Source: CAYSUS01 sp964434165
Lineage (GTDB): Bacteria > Planctomycetota > Planctomycetia > Pirellulales > Thermoguttaceae
Reading direction: 5' to 3'
DNA length: 64,000 nt
NCBI GenBank assembly: GCA_964434165.1
Contig: CAYSUS010000007.1
Span: forward strand, 1-64,000
This document shows, piece after piece, positions 18,218 through 26,741 of the stretch; positions within the stretch are counted from its first letter, which is position 1; each line of letters begins with the position of its first letter. Below the pieces are notes generated by a model. The model ran no database searches. It had not been told where the DNA came from and saw only the letters and a list, made by a program, of their open reading frames with translations. The position numbers and the translations under genes are program-made.

Positions 18218-19090
18218 TCAAGGGGGCGCGATCACCAGGTTGTCGATCAGGCGCGTGCCGTCGATGTTCACGGCCACAAGCGCTACTGCGGGGTGATCCA
18301 CGCGGACGACCGGGGCCAGCGTCTCCGGATCGGCCAGGGCCGCATAGTCGATCGAGGCTCCCTCGGCCGCGAGAATGGTCTTCCGCATCCGCGCGACGAT
18401 CGTCGCCGCGTCGCGCTCGCCGCGGGCGGCCGTCTCCCGCGCAACGCAGAGCGACCGCCATAGCACGAGCGCCTTCTGCCGTGCGTCGGAATCCAGGTAT
18501 CGGTTGCGCGAGCTCATCGCCAGCCCGTCCGGCTCGCGGACCGTGGGGCAGGTGTGAATCGCGACAGGCACGTTCAGGTCGTCGACCATCTTCCGAACCA
18601 CGCGGGCCTGCTGGTAGTCCTTTTGCCCGAAGTAGGCCACGTCCGGTTGGACCATGTTCAGCAGCTTCAGCACCACGGTGGCCACGCCGCGGAAATGCCC
18701 CGGCCGGCACTCCCCTTCCCAGGGCCCGGCGACTTCGCCCGGCTCCACCCAGGTGGAGCAGCCCTCCGGGTACATGGTCTGGTTGGACGGAACGAAGGCC
18801 ACCTCGGCACCGCAGCCGCGAAGCTGATCGAGGTCCGACTCCAGGTTGCGCGGGTAGCGGTCGAGGTCTTCGGAAGGGCCGAACTGCGTGGGGTTCACGT
18901 AGATCGAAACGACCGACAGGCCGCACTCGGCCTTCGAGGCCCGAACCAGGCTCAGGTGCCCTTCGTGCAAGGCCCCCATGGTCGGCACGAGACCGATCCG
19001 CTTGCCCTGGCCGCGCGCGGCCGCCACCACCTCGCGGAGCCGGCCTACCTCCGTCAGGACCACCATGCCGGCCTGCTTCTCTTGTGGCAT
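18218..19090 (-). CDS. panC: pantothenate synthetase (pantoate-beta-alanine ligase)
   Basis: This 290-residue enzyme joins pantoate and beta-alanine with ATP to make pantothenate, the coenzyme A precursor. Family motifs are present: VPTMGALHEGHLSLVRAS with its HxGH, SIYVNPTQFGPSEDLDRYPR, FGQKDYQQARVVRKMV and MSSRNRYLD. The start at 19090 (residues MPQEKQAG) follows AAAGGA at close spacing. The upstream ATG at 19156 would add a proline-rich tail and was rejected. It lies 76 bases after folK-dNK and 31 bases before lgt, all on the minus strand. The three genes probably form one cofactor and envelope housekeeping operon. Confidence 0.93.
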   Translation of the reverse strand: MPQEKQAGMVVLTEVGRLREVVAAARGQGKRIGLVPTMGALHEGHLSLVRASKAECGLSVVSIYVNPTQFGPSEDLDRYPRNLESDLDQLRGCGAEVAFVPSNQTMYPEGCSTWVEPGEVAGPWEGECRPGHFRGVATVVLKLLNMVQPDVAYFGQKDYQQARVVRKMVDDLNVPVAIHTCPTVREPDGLAMSSRNRYLDSDARQKALVLWRSLCVARETAARGERDAATIVARMRKTILAAEGASIDYAALADPETLAPVVRVDHPAVALVAVNIDGTRLIDNLVIAPP

Positions 19091-19166
19091 ATCTTCCTTT
19101 GGGGTCAACGTCGGCCGGCGCGGGACGCTGGGCCGAGGCGGTTTCGAAAGCGGCACGTATTCCGCT

Positions 19167-20216
19167 TCACAACATCGCCGCAGCCGCGGCGAGGACCTCC
19201 CCGAGAATCGACTGCCGGCTCTCGCAGGTCAAGCGGAGGACCGGGCCGACTCCGCGTCGCGTCGCGCGCCGGAGGATCGCCTGGCGAATCCGCTCGAGCG
19301 TGGCGAGCGACAGCGCCAGCTCGCCGCCGCGCCCGCGGCGGCGAATGCGCTCCACGAGCAGGTCCACGGGGGCGTCCAGCAGCACGACCAGCCTGGGACG
19401 CACGACGCTGGCTTGGACCTCCTCCCATGCCCGGCGAAACGCCTTCAAGCGCTCGGTCGGGAGCCACACCGCGGCGAAGGCCAGGGACTGCTCGAACCAG
19501 AAGTCGCTGGTCACCAGCGAGCCCGACTGCCAGCAGATCCTCTCCCGGGAGAGGAGGTCGCCCCGCTGACGAAGGAATTCTATCTCCATCTCCCAGGCCG
19601 TGCCAGAGGGATCGCAGTAGAAGCAGTCGAGCCGCGCCGAGTCCACCTCCTCCTCGATCAGGGTGGCTCCGGCATGATCGGCCAGCGTACGCGCCAGCGA
19701 CGTCTTGCCCGCGCCGATCGGTCCGGCCAGAGCCAAGTACGGCGCGGTGGCGTTGAGGTGTGCGAGCATCTCCGCGACCGTCCATCCAAGGATCGGGTGA
19801 AGCATCCGCGGCGCGACCTCCGCCGCCGGCTCCAGCACGAACCGCCGCCACGCCATGCAACGGTGCGGAAGGACGATTCGCTCGGTCTGAAGAACGAGTT
19901 GGTCGTAGAGGAGCAGGTCCAGGTCGATGACTCGTGGGCCCCAGTGTTCGCCCCGCTCGCGCCCAAGGGCCCTCTCCACATCGTGCAGCACATCGAGAAG
20001 GGACTCCGGGGCAAGCGAAGTCTTCAGGTGGGCCGCGGCATTGAGAAACGGGGGCTGCCCTGGAGGTCCGCCCACGGCAGGCGTCTCGAAGAACCGGCTG
20101 AGCGCCGCGACGCGGATTGCCGGGTGATCGACGAGCCGCCCCGCGGCCCGGCGGAGCATCTCCTCACGCGGTCCGAGGTTGGCGCCTAGCCCGATCAGCG
20201 CGGAAGGCATCGGCAT
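19167..20216 (-). CDS. folK: FolK-deoxynucleoside kinase fusion
   Basis: Residues 1-155 are 6-hydroxymethyl-7,8-dihydropterin pyrophosphokinase (HPPK): ALIGLGANLGPREEML, SRFFETPAVGGPPGQPPFLN and WGPRVIDLDLLLYD. This enzyme makes the pyrophosphorylated pterin for folate synthesis. Residues 157-349 are a P-loop deoxynucleoside kinase: GPIGAGKTSLARTL (165-178), then an FEQSLAFAAVW segment, PRLVVLLDAPVDLLVERIRRRGRG (partly shown), and a lid rich in arginine. The two domains touch with almost no linker. HPPK-dNK fusions are known in planctomycete-type genomes. The kinase probably salvages deoxyguanosine or deoxyadenosine, but the base is not readable. It heads the panC-lgt unit. Confidence 0.88.
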   Translation of the reverse strand: MPMPSALIGLGANLGPREEMLRRAAGRLVDHPAIRVAALSRFFETPAVGGPPGQPPFLNAAAHLKTSLAPESLLDVLHDVERALGRERGEHWGPRVIDLDLLLYDQLVLQTERIVLPHRCMAWRRFVLEPAAEVAPRMLHPILGWTVAEMLAHLNATAPYLALAGPIGAGKTSLARTLADHAGATLIEEEVDSARLDCFYCDPSGTAWEMEIEFLRQRGDLLSRERICWQSGSLVTSDFWFEQSLAFAAVWLPTERLKAFRRAWEEVQASVVRPRLVVLLDAPVDLLVERIRRRGRGGELALSLATLERIRQAILRRATRRGVGPVLRLTCESRQSILGEVLAAAAAML

Positions 20217-20667
20217 GGCGAGGGGCGGCTCCCTCTGACTGCTTCCCCGACGGATTGCCTGCTATCGGCAGCGGAGGCCACCGGAAGACCCCAAGGGGGA
20301 GGCCCGCATGCCCTTCCACCGACACGGTGAAAACGAGGGGGGCCGTCGTGGCCACGACCTGGGTCGCCGGCGGTCGATCCTTCCCGTCGCGCCCCCCGAG
20401 CAAGTTCCCGCTGGAGATGGGACCCCGTGGTCCCGATGCCGCAATCGCGGAGCCTCGCATTGCGAGCCCCTGAGCTCGAAGGAACTCAGCGGGCCGCCCC
20501 GCCACCGATCCTTGCAGGGCCGGCAAGCTGCCAATGGCGCCATTCTCCTCGCAGCGCCGATCCTGTCAAGAAGGCGATTGGCAGGCCGCGCACTCACGGG
20601 GGCCTCGCCATCCCATCGATCGCGAAGCCCCGTGGAATGGATCGCACGTCTTCCCGCGGTCGGAGCT
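20217..20667. other. intergenic region, nothing recognised
   Basis: About 450 bases separate the folK-dNK start from the end of the next minus-strand gene. Open frames here lack ribosome-binding sites and have shuffled arginine/proline composition typical of antisense reading. I see no RNA gene, repeat or promoter I would defend. Confidence 0.3.
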
Positions 20668-21156
20668 CTAACGCCCGCTCATCGGCGGCGCGGGAGCTGG
20701 CTGGACATCCACCGCCCCGACCGGAGGCGCTTCGATCGGCTGGGCCCCGCCGGGGGCGCCGCCGTTTACGTTATTCCGATAGGCGAAGTAGCCCAGCGGC
20801 TCATGAGGCTGCGCGTGCCAGGGGTAATCGAAGTAATGCCGGTAGTTGTAAGGCTCGCGGTAGTAGTAGCCGTGGAACGCGGGGTAGCGGTGCATGTGCC
20901 GGTTGTTGCCCGGATAGCAGCCGAATCTGGGGGCATAGCAGGTTTGAGGCATCGGCCCCCACCAGTCCCAACTCCACGAGGCCAGTCCACGGAGCACCCC
21001 GACGCCACGACATCCGTGGCCACACGGATCCGCATGGGAGCCGCACGACGCGCATCCCTCGCCTACGTGCTCCACGTAGGCTGGCTGCTCCACAGGCTCC
21101 GCGTAGGGGTTCGCGCCGGTCACAAGAAACAAGGAAAACAAGACGCCGTGCATCAT
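20668..21156 (-). CDS. small secreted aromatic-rich protein
   Basis: This 162-residue protein starts at 21156 with GGAGG about ten bases upstream (tandem ATG codons). A short signal peptide (HGVLFSLFLVTGANPYA) is followed by a cysteine/histidine-rich patch (GCASCGSHADPCGHGC). A Tyr/His/Arg-rich stretch follows (HRYPAFHGYYYREPYNYRHY near residue 95). The C-terminus is proline-rich with no fold I recognise. Proteins of this type recur in planctomycetes and are probably structural or cell-surface parts. The Cys/His patch could bind metal, but that is inference. It is transcribed divergently from the sigma-54 activator, separated by about 475 bases. Confidence 0.75.
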   Translation of the reverse strand: MMHGVLFSLFLVTGANPYAEPVEQPAYVEHVGEGCASCGSHADPCGHGCRGVGVLRGLASWSWDWWGPMPQTCYAPRFGCYPGNNRHMHRYPAFHGYYYREPYNYRHYFDYPWHAQPHEPLGYFAYRNNVNGGAPGGAQPIEAPPVGAVDVQPAPAPPMSGR

Positions 21157-21631
21157 CTGTTCCTCCGGGGAAAATTAACCCCCTTCTTCCGAGGGGAACT
21201 CTATCAACGGAGCGTGTATGGCGGTCTTACGCGTCAGGACAGCGCAGGCACTGCCACGTAATGGGGATCGACCGGGGGACTCCGCAGGATGAAGTCAGAT
21301 CGCAGCGATTGCGAGAATCGGGCCACCCCCCCGAGCTAACGGGTACCCCCGAACACTCGTGTTAGCCGGGTTTTCTGGCGCAAACGGCGATTGACGCAGG
21401 GATGCAACGCTCGATTTGCGCCGCCAACCCGGATTTACACTTGTGATTCTGGGACGTCTGAATAGTCTGGGGTGTATGGGATGTTTGCGTGCTCTCGCTG
21501 CCCGCCATCCCGATTGGAGTCAGGCCTCCGCGAGTCCCTGCGAGCTGTGACCTGGAAAGCGGCCTTCGGCTCGCTCCGGGAAAGAGGCCACAGGCAATTC
21601 CTCGCCCACGCTTCCAGAGAGTCAACCGCGA
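21157..21631. other. divergent intergenic region with palindromes
   Basis: This region sits between the divergent secreted-protein and sigma-54-activator genes, so it must hold promoters for both. Two small dyads lie side by side: GGGTACCC (21341-21348) and AACAC-TC-GTGTT (21352-21363). A looser match pairs CGAGCTAAC with GTTAGCCGG across them. These could be an operator. No -24/-12 element was found. Confidence 0.35.
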
Positions 21632-23011
21632 ATGAATCCAAGCCTGTTGGTGCTTACCCGGAGTCCGGGATTGGTCGAGCAGCTCCACGCGCAAGCCGCC
21701 AGGAAGTACCGGGTGCTTGCCGCGGATTGTGTCGACTCCCTCCACACGCACCTGAAGTCCACCCCCGTCCGCGCGGTTCTGGCCCACCTGGCCAAGGGCA
21801 CCCTCAACGGCCACTCGGTCGGACGGCTGCTCAACGAGGTTCGGCAGATGGCGGCCGGTGTGGCCGTCGTCGGACTGATCGAGCCGGATCTGCCCGCCGA
21901 CGTGCGCCGCGAAGCCGAGACGGCGATCCATCCCAGCCTGCCGTTGCCGCTCGACCTGCCGGATCTCGAGAGACTTCTCGAGCAGGACGATCTGGCGGCC
22001 GACCCGCAGATCCTCGGCAGCTTCGCGGGACTGCCCCACCGCACGCTCCGCGGCATCACGCGCTCGCTGGTGACGTTCGCCCCTTCGATGTTCGACATGT
22101 TCGACGAGCTCAAGGTGGCCGCTGCGCACGAGGTAACGGTCCTGCTGATCGGCGAGACCGGCAGCGGCAAGACCTACCTGGCGCGACTGATCCACGAGTT
22201 GTCCTCGCGTCGCAACCAGCGATGTCTGACCGTGGCCTGCGGGGCGCTGCCGCCCGATTTGATCGAGAGCGAGCTGTTCGGGTACGTCAAGGGCGCCTTC
22301 ACGGGGGCCGACTCGGACAAGCCCGGCAAGTTCGCGGCCGCCGACCGCGGGACCCTGCTCCTCGACGAGATTGACGTGTTGGCCCCCGAGCAGCAGGCCA
22401 AGCTCCTTCGGGTCATCGAGACGGGCGAGTACGAGCCGGTGGGCAGCAACGACACGCGCACGTCCAACGCCCGGCTCATCGTGGCCTCGAACATCGACCT
22501 GGAGGCCCTGGTCAAGGCCGAGAAGTTCCGCATGGACCTGTTCTACCGCCTGAACACCCTCAGCTTCCACCTCCCCCCGCTCCGCGAGCGGCCGTGGGAC
22601 ATTGAGTATCTCGCCCGCCGATTCGCCGTAGAGCACAGCCGGGCGCACCAGATCCACCTGAAGCACATCGAGCCGGAGTTCCTTGCCGCTCTGCGCCAGT
22701 ATCACTGGCCGGGAAACATCCGCGAGCTGGAGAACATCATCCGCCGCGCGGTGCTGTATTGCCGCGAGGGCGTCCTCAGCTCGGCCGATCTGCCCAGCGC
22801 ATTGCGACCGGCTGGCGGCACGCGGCCGACCAGCAACGGCGACAGCCGCCGCATGCTGACGCTCGACGAGCGGGTCAGCCAGGTGGAACGGCGGATCATC
22901 GAGGAGTCGCTCCAGCGGAACAACTTCCACCGCACCGACACGGCCCGCGAGCTCGGCATCAGCCGCGTGACGCTCTACAACAAGATGAAGAAGCTCGGCA
23001 TTCTCAACTGA
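21632..23011 (+). CDS. sigma-54-dependent transcriptional activator, degenerate receiver
   Basis: This 459-residue protein has an NtrC-like AAA+ domain: Walker A GETGSGKT (174-181), GAFTGA sigma-54 contact loop (221-226), Walker B GTLLLDEID (240-248), and an FYRLNTLSFHLPPLRER-type arginine-finger region. A Fis-type helix-turn-helix ends the chain (TDTARELGISRVTLYNKMKK). The N-terminal 120 residues have receiver-like length, but the acidic pair, phosphoacceptor aspartate and conserved lysine are absent (the lysine position reads PLPLDLP). It is therefore probably controlled by something other than phosphorylation. No kinase is adjacent. Sigma-54-type promoters lie 3-4 kb downstream before the Tad pilins, making those genes candidate targets. 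Confidence 0.9.
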   Translation: MNPSLLVLTRSPGLVEQLHAQAARKYRVLAADCVDSLHTHLKSTPVRAVLAHLAKGTLNGHSVGRLLNEVRQMAAGVAVVGLIEPDLPADVRREAETAIHPSLPLPLDLPDLERLLEQDDLAADPQILGSFAGLPHRTLRGITRSLVTFAPSMFDMFDELKVAAAHEVTVLLIGETGSGKTYLARLIHELSSRRNQRCLTVACGALPPDLIESELFGYVKGAFTGADSDKPGKFAAADRGTLLLDEIDVLAPEQQAKLLRVIETGEYEPVGSNDTRTSNARLIVASNIDLEALVKAEKFRMDLFYRLNTLSFHLPPLRERPWDIEYLARRFAVEHSRAHQIHLKHIEPEFLAALRQYHWPGNIRELENIIRRAVLYCREGVLSSADLPSALRPAGGTRPTSNGDSRRMLTLDERVSQVERRIIEESLQRNNFHRTDTARELGISRVTLYNKMKKLGILN

Positions 23012-23102
23012 GCTCGTCCTCCGGCCCACCATCCCCACGAGATCGCCTTGCAGGACCCTGCAAGGCAAATTCCTGGCGTCCGCGAAGACCCGTCGAGGGA
23101 CC

Positions 23103-24689
23103 ATGACCGCAACCCCACCGCCGACCGTCGATGTGCGCGCGCCCAACGGAGGGCGGATCGTCCTGGAGCCGGTGGTCCGCATGGACCGTTTGCCCGGCAT
23201 CAGCCGCGACATGCTCCTCGTCCTGGCCGTGCTCTCGGCGATCTTCCTGGCCACCAGCGTCAACCGGCTCAACCACACCGACCTGTGGGGCCACCTCAAT
23301 TTCGGCCGGTGGATCGTCGAGCATCGCAGCCTGCCCGAGACCGATCCGTTTCGGCCCTCGGCCGCGGGCGACGGATTCCTCAACGTGCCCTGGCTCGGCC
23401 AGGTGCTCGGCTACGGTTGCCACGGGGCGCTGGGGCTGGAAGGCCTGGTGCTTGGGCACGTGGTGTTGGTGACCTTCACGTCGCTCCTGCTGGTCCTGGC
23501 GGTTCGCGGCCGCGGAGCCACGCTCGGATGGGCGGCTGTCGCCGCGCTGGCCGGCTACGTGCTCGCCCTGCCCGTGCTCGGGACCATTCGACCGCAGCTT
23601 TTCGGAATGGTGGGGCTGGCGGCCACACTGTGGGCCATGGCCCAGCTTCCCTCGCGACGCACCCCGCTGCTCTGGCTGCCGCTGCTCTACGCGATCTGGG
23701 CCAACCTGCACGGCTCATGCGCCATGGGGCTGGCCGCGCTTGGCTGCCACGCGGCGGGGCTCGCGTGGGAGGCCTTGCGGGCAGGCGGCGGTCTTCGCGC
23801 GGTGTGGACGAGCAAGCCTTTTCGCCGCGCATGGATCGCGCTGGCCCTGGCGACCGCCGCCACGTGCCTCAATCCGGTTGGGCCGCGCCTGCTGTGGGAG
23901 ATCGCCACCTTCGGCGGCAACGGCAACCTGGCCGACCTTTCCGAATGGCGGCCGATGACCATCGACAGCCTCTCCGGCTGGCTCCTGCTGATCTCCGTCG
24001 TGGCCAGCGGGGCGCTGTTGCGATGGAGCCCGCGGCGCGTGTGGGCGTCCGAGGTTCTGCTGTTCCTGCTGTTCGGGCTGCTGGCCCTGTCGGCCATCCG
24101 CATGCTGGTGTGGTGGGCCCTCATCTGGCCGTGGATCGCCGCGCCCCACGCGGCCGCCGCCTGGCTGCTCCACCGGCGGATCGATCGACGCGAGGCGCTC
24201 GAGGCGACCTCGGGCGCCACGGCCGCGGGCTGGCGTACCGTGCTCGCCGCCGCCTGCGTGGTCACCGCGCTGTGGTGGGCGCCGCCGACCCACGCGATCC
24301 TCACCGGCAGCCTCCGCCCCGACGAGGACGTCCTCTCCAAGGACACGCCCCAGGGGCTCGCCGAATCGCTTCAGCAACAAGGGATCCGAGGGCGGCTTGG
24401 CGCGCCCATGGACTGGGCGGACTATCTCGTGTGGAAGACCCGCGGCGCCGTCGAGCCTCTGGTGTACACGCACGTCCATCTCGCTAGCGAGGACGTGTGG
24501 CACGACTTTCGCCGCCTGGAGTCGGGCGCGGCCGACTGGCTCCAGATCGCCGACCGCCACGGGCTGGATTACCTCGCCGTCAGCCCCGCGCGCCAGGCAC
24601 GACTCGCGCGCCGCGTGGCGTCCGAGCCGCGATGCCGGCTGGTCTATCGGGACGCGCAGGCGGCGCTGTATCGGATCGCCGCGCCGTGA
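23103..24689 (+). CDS. multipass membrane protein of unknown function
   Basis: The 528-residue protein has about ten hydrophobic segments (for example MLLVLAVLSAIFLATSVN, GHVVLVTFTSLLLVLAV, WLLLISVVASGALL, VLLFLLFGLLALSAIRML). The first extracytoplasmic loop carries NHTDLWGHLNFGRWIVEH, resembling the first loop of polytopic glycosyltransferase-like or mannosyltransferase-like proteins. The C-terminal about 120 residues are soluble (GRLGAPMDWADYLVWKT, DYLAVSPARQARLA). I do not recognise a named family, though planctomycetes have many of this size. It starts 91 bases after the sigma-54 activator on the same strand and ends convergent with the PEP-CTERM gene. Confidence 0.75.
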   Translation: MTATPPPTVDVRAPNGGRIVLEPVVRMDRLPGISRDMLLVLAVLSAIFLATSVNRLNHTDLWGHLNFGRWIVEHRSLPETDPFRPSAAGDGFLNVPWLGQVLGYGCHGALGLEGLVLGHVVLVTFTSLLLVLAVRGRGATLGWAAVAALAGYVLALPVLGTIRPQLFGMVGLAATLWAMAQLPSRRTPLLWLPLLYAIWANLHGSCAMGLAALGCHAAGLAWEALRAGGGLRAVWTSKPFRRAWIALALATAATCLNPVGPRLLWEIATFGGNGNLADLSEWRPMTIDSLSGWLLLISVVASGALLRWSPRRVWASEVLLFLLFGLLALSAIRMLVWWALIWPWIAAPHAAAAWLLHRRIDRREALEATSGATAAGWRTVLAAACVVTALWWAPPTHAILTGSLRPDEDVLSKDTPQGLAESLQQQGIRGRLGAPMDWADYLVWKTRGAVEPLVYTHVHLASEDVWHDFRRLESGAADWLQIADRHGLDYLAVSPARQARLARRVASEPRCRLVYRDAQAALYRIAAP

Positions 24690-24746
24690 CCTGTATCCGC
24701 GGCATGCCCGCCGCGCGCGAGGGCATGCCAGGCAGCGCCAGAAGCG

Positions 24747-24775
24747 AAAAGGGCCGAAGCGATCGCTCCGGCCCT
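24747..24775 (-). terminator. intrinsic terminator of the PEP-CTERM gene
   Basis: On the minus strand AGGGCCG pairs perfectly with CGGCCCT (24769-24775 and 24750-24756) around an inner palindrome AGCGATCGCT. The stem is followed by TTTT (24747-24750 complement). The stem and U-run fit an intrinsic terminator for the minus-strand gene ending at 24807. The same hairpin also lies downstream of the convergent plus-strand gene. Confidence 0.8.
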
Positions 24776-24806
24776 CGTATGCTCTCTCGCTCGGCGAACA
24801 AGCGTT

Positions 24807-25850
24807 CTAACCCGCGCGCCCCTTCCTGCGGCATGAAGCGTAGCCCAGAAGTGCCAGCCCGCCCAGGCCCAGCAGAGTTACGCTCATGGGCTCGGGGATG
24901 ATGGCGTCGCTCAACTCGACCAGGTTCGCTGCCTGCACGCTGGCCAGATCGAAGCCCGGCGACGGCCCGATCAGATCGAGCCCTTCGATCTTCACGGAAT
25001 ACACCAGATCGTTAATCCCGTATTCGGCCAGATCCAAGAAGAAATCCACCAGGTAGTACGCGTCCGAATCGGGATCACGCGTCGTGGCCAAGGACGAGTC
25101 CGTGGGGTCGAGCGTTACCAGCGGAATGAACGTATCCGGGTCGCTGACCAGACTCACGGAGACAGCCGCCGTCTCTACCCCTTCGCCCGACTCATAGACC
25201 TGCTGGATCAGCAAATCATCGCCGTCACCGGCGGGATCGATCGCCATTCCGTCCGAGCGGACGACCACGTAGGTGTTGTCGCCCCCAGCGGACTGGCCCG
25301 GCAGGGACAGGAAGTCCACCGGGGTATTCTCTGTGTTGTAACGAGGGTACGGGCCGTATGCAGGATCGTTCGACTTGGGGATCGCCGAGATGTCCGGCTG
25401 GGCCTGATCTCTCCAGCCAGGCAGGTCCAAGCGCGGGTACGGATAGACGGTCGGGTCATAACCGCTGGGCTCTTGGTCAAAAATGAAACTCCCAATGTCG
25501 TTGACGCCGCCGGGGAACTCGAAGTTCAACCCGGGCGTGCCCGGATGGCGCTCACTCTGCCCCGCCACGCTTCCGCCATCGTACCAGCCCCCGTATGGAC
25601 CGAGGCGCTCGCCCGAGGGAACGTACAGCCAGTCCCAGCCATCGGCGAGGTAGGCTCCCCCAAGTTCGTTGTCGTAGAACTCATGGACAACGTCGAACGG
25701 CACGAACGGATCGGCCGTTGCAGTGCCGGCACCCAACCCCAGCGCCGCCACGGCGGCAACCGCGAGCGTCAGGCGCATGACCAACCCCAAGCCGGGAAGG
25801 TGTCCCCAAACGGAATGCTGCCCCTTCCGTGAATCGCGCGCGCAAGCCAT
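24807..25850 (-). CDS. PEP-CTERM secreted protein
   Basis: This 347-residue protein ends in a PEP-CTERM sorting signal: PEPMSVTLLGLGGLALLGYA followed by a basic tail CRRKGRAG. Such proteins are cut and anchored or released by an exosortase, which is not in this window. The start at 25850 has AAGGAG nine bases upstream, giving a long n-region before the hydrophobic core (MRLTLAVAAVAALGLGAGTA). An internal ATG at 25778 would give a shorter, more usual signal peptide but has a poor ribosome-binding site. The mature part is beta-rich and acidic (LVDFFLDLAEYGINDLVYSV). Its function is unknown. A strong terminator follows it. Confidence 0.82.
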   Translation of the reverse strand: MACARDSRKGQHSVWGHLPGLGLVMRLTLAVAAVAALGLGAGTATADPFVPFDVVHEFYDNELGGAYLADGWDWLYVPSGERLGPYGGWYDGGSVAGQSERHPGTPGLNFEFPGGVNDIGSFIFDQEPSGYDPTVYPYPRLDLPGWRDQAQPDISAIPKSNDPAYGPYPRYNTENTPVDFLSLPGQSAGGDNTYVVVRSDGMAIDPAGDGDDLLIQQVYESGEGVETAAVSVSLVSDPDTFIPLVTLDPTDSSLATTRDPDSDAYYLVDFFLDLAEYGINDLVYSVKIEGLDLIGPSPGFDLASVQAANLVELSDAIIPEPMSVTLLGLGGLALLGYASCRRKGRAG

Positions 25851-26396
25851 GACACGTCGCTCCTTAGTCTAGTGCGTCCTCTGATCCGCAATCAACGCGA
25901 TCTCCATCTTGTAACGAACGCACCTCCTGTACTCAATGTGGCTCCTATCATACTACCCCGGCGCGCGCGACGCAAAGGTTTTTTCGGATTCGTGCAGGAA
26001 TGCGCCCCCCAACGGGGTAAAACCCCAGATCGGTGGGTATAGGTCACCGTCTCCTGCGCAGAAGCAATGCGGAGCCGCCTGGCCGTGAGATCGACGGTCG
26101 CAACAACCCTAATGGGTGGTGCAATTCACGTTTCCCCCGTTATACACGCTTCCGTTCAGGGATCGGAGCGCGGTTCAACGGGTGAAGCAACCTGTGCGAC
26201 CCGCAACTAAGAGTGTCTTCAGGCGGGAAGCGCGCAAGGCGCTGTCCGAGGAACCGTTACATCCCGCCCCCTACTTCCCGGTGGAATGTCAATCCAGTTT
26301 GGCACGCATTGTGCAGCGGATTGCGTCCTCCGTAAGACCGTGCCGCGCTAGTGCATCGGGCAGGTGGCCTGCCAAAACAGCAAAGGGGACACGCGG
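25851..26396. other. intergenic region with pilin promoter
   Basis: This divergent region separates the PEP-CTERM gene from the first pilin. It contains the sigma-54-type element at 26299-26315 and a small GGGGT-ACCCC hairpin near 26019-26034. The left half must hold the PEP-CTERM promoter; TTGAGT and TACAAG, 17 bases apart on the minus strand, are a weak candidate. Confidence 0.4.
26299..26315 (+). promoter_or_regulatory. candidate sigma-54 (-24/-12) promoter of pilin 1
   Basis: The sequence reads TTGGCACG, four bases, then GTGCA. This fits the sigma-54 consensus YTGGCACG-N4-TTGCW with one mismatch at the first T of the -12 element. It lies about 80 bases before the GTG start of pilin 1. 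A second element of the same class precedes pilin 2, which strengthens the call. Confidence 0.68.
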
Positions 26397-26741
26397 GTGA
26401 GAAGCTCGATTCTCAAGGCCGTTCAAAGCGACGAGGGCGTTCTGACCTTTGAGTGGGTTCTCCTGATTACGGTACTGGTGATTGGTATCGTAGGGGGGCT
26501 CAGCGCGGTGCGGGACGCCGTGATCGTCGAGCTGGGCGATGTTGCAGAGGCCATGGCGGCACTGGATCAGTCGTACACGATCCTTCAGCCGTGGGAAATC
26601 GTCACCCCCGACTGTATCGAGGACGGAGGTTCCGACTCGACCTTCGAGGACGAAGCCTACCTCTCCGAGTTCCGGCCCGAGGAGCCCGCCGCCGACATGC
26701 TGCGAGGGGAAGTGCTCCCGGCTTGCGCCGGCGGAACGTAA
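26397..26741 (+). CDS. Tad/Flp class III prepilin, paralogue 1
   Basis: This protein of 114 residues starts at a GTG placed after AAAGGGGAC. A 14-residue leader ends in SDEG, followed by VLTFEWVLLITVLVIGIVGG. Cleavage after Gly14 puts glutamate at mature position 5, the class III (Flp-type) prepilin hallmark. An ADxxx-type conserved segment follows (ARDAV-like, LSAVRDAVIVELGDVAEAMA). The C-terminal tail is acidic and shares PWEIVTPDCIEDG and EAYLSEFR with paralogue 2. Most Flp pilins are 50-70 residues, so the tail is unusually long. It is probably exported and assembled by the Tad genes downstream. Its own sigma-54 promoter is upstream. Confidence 0.85.
   Translation: MRSSILKAVQSDEGVLTFEWVLLITVLVIGIVGGLSAVRDAVIVELGDVAEAMAALDQSYTILQPWEIVTPDCIEDGGSDSTFEDEAYLSEFRPEEPAADMLRGEVLPACAGGT

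Noticed and set aside
17170..19569. A 799-codon plus-strand frame over lgt, panC and folK-dNK
   Set aside because: It crosses three clear minus-strand genes and has no recognisable domain.
20308..21261. Plus-strand open frame of 317 codons across 20.3-21.3 kb
   Set aside because: It overlaps the small secreted minus-strand gene, which has GGAGG and a signal peptide. The plus frame has no such support.
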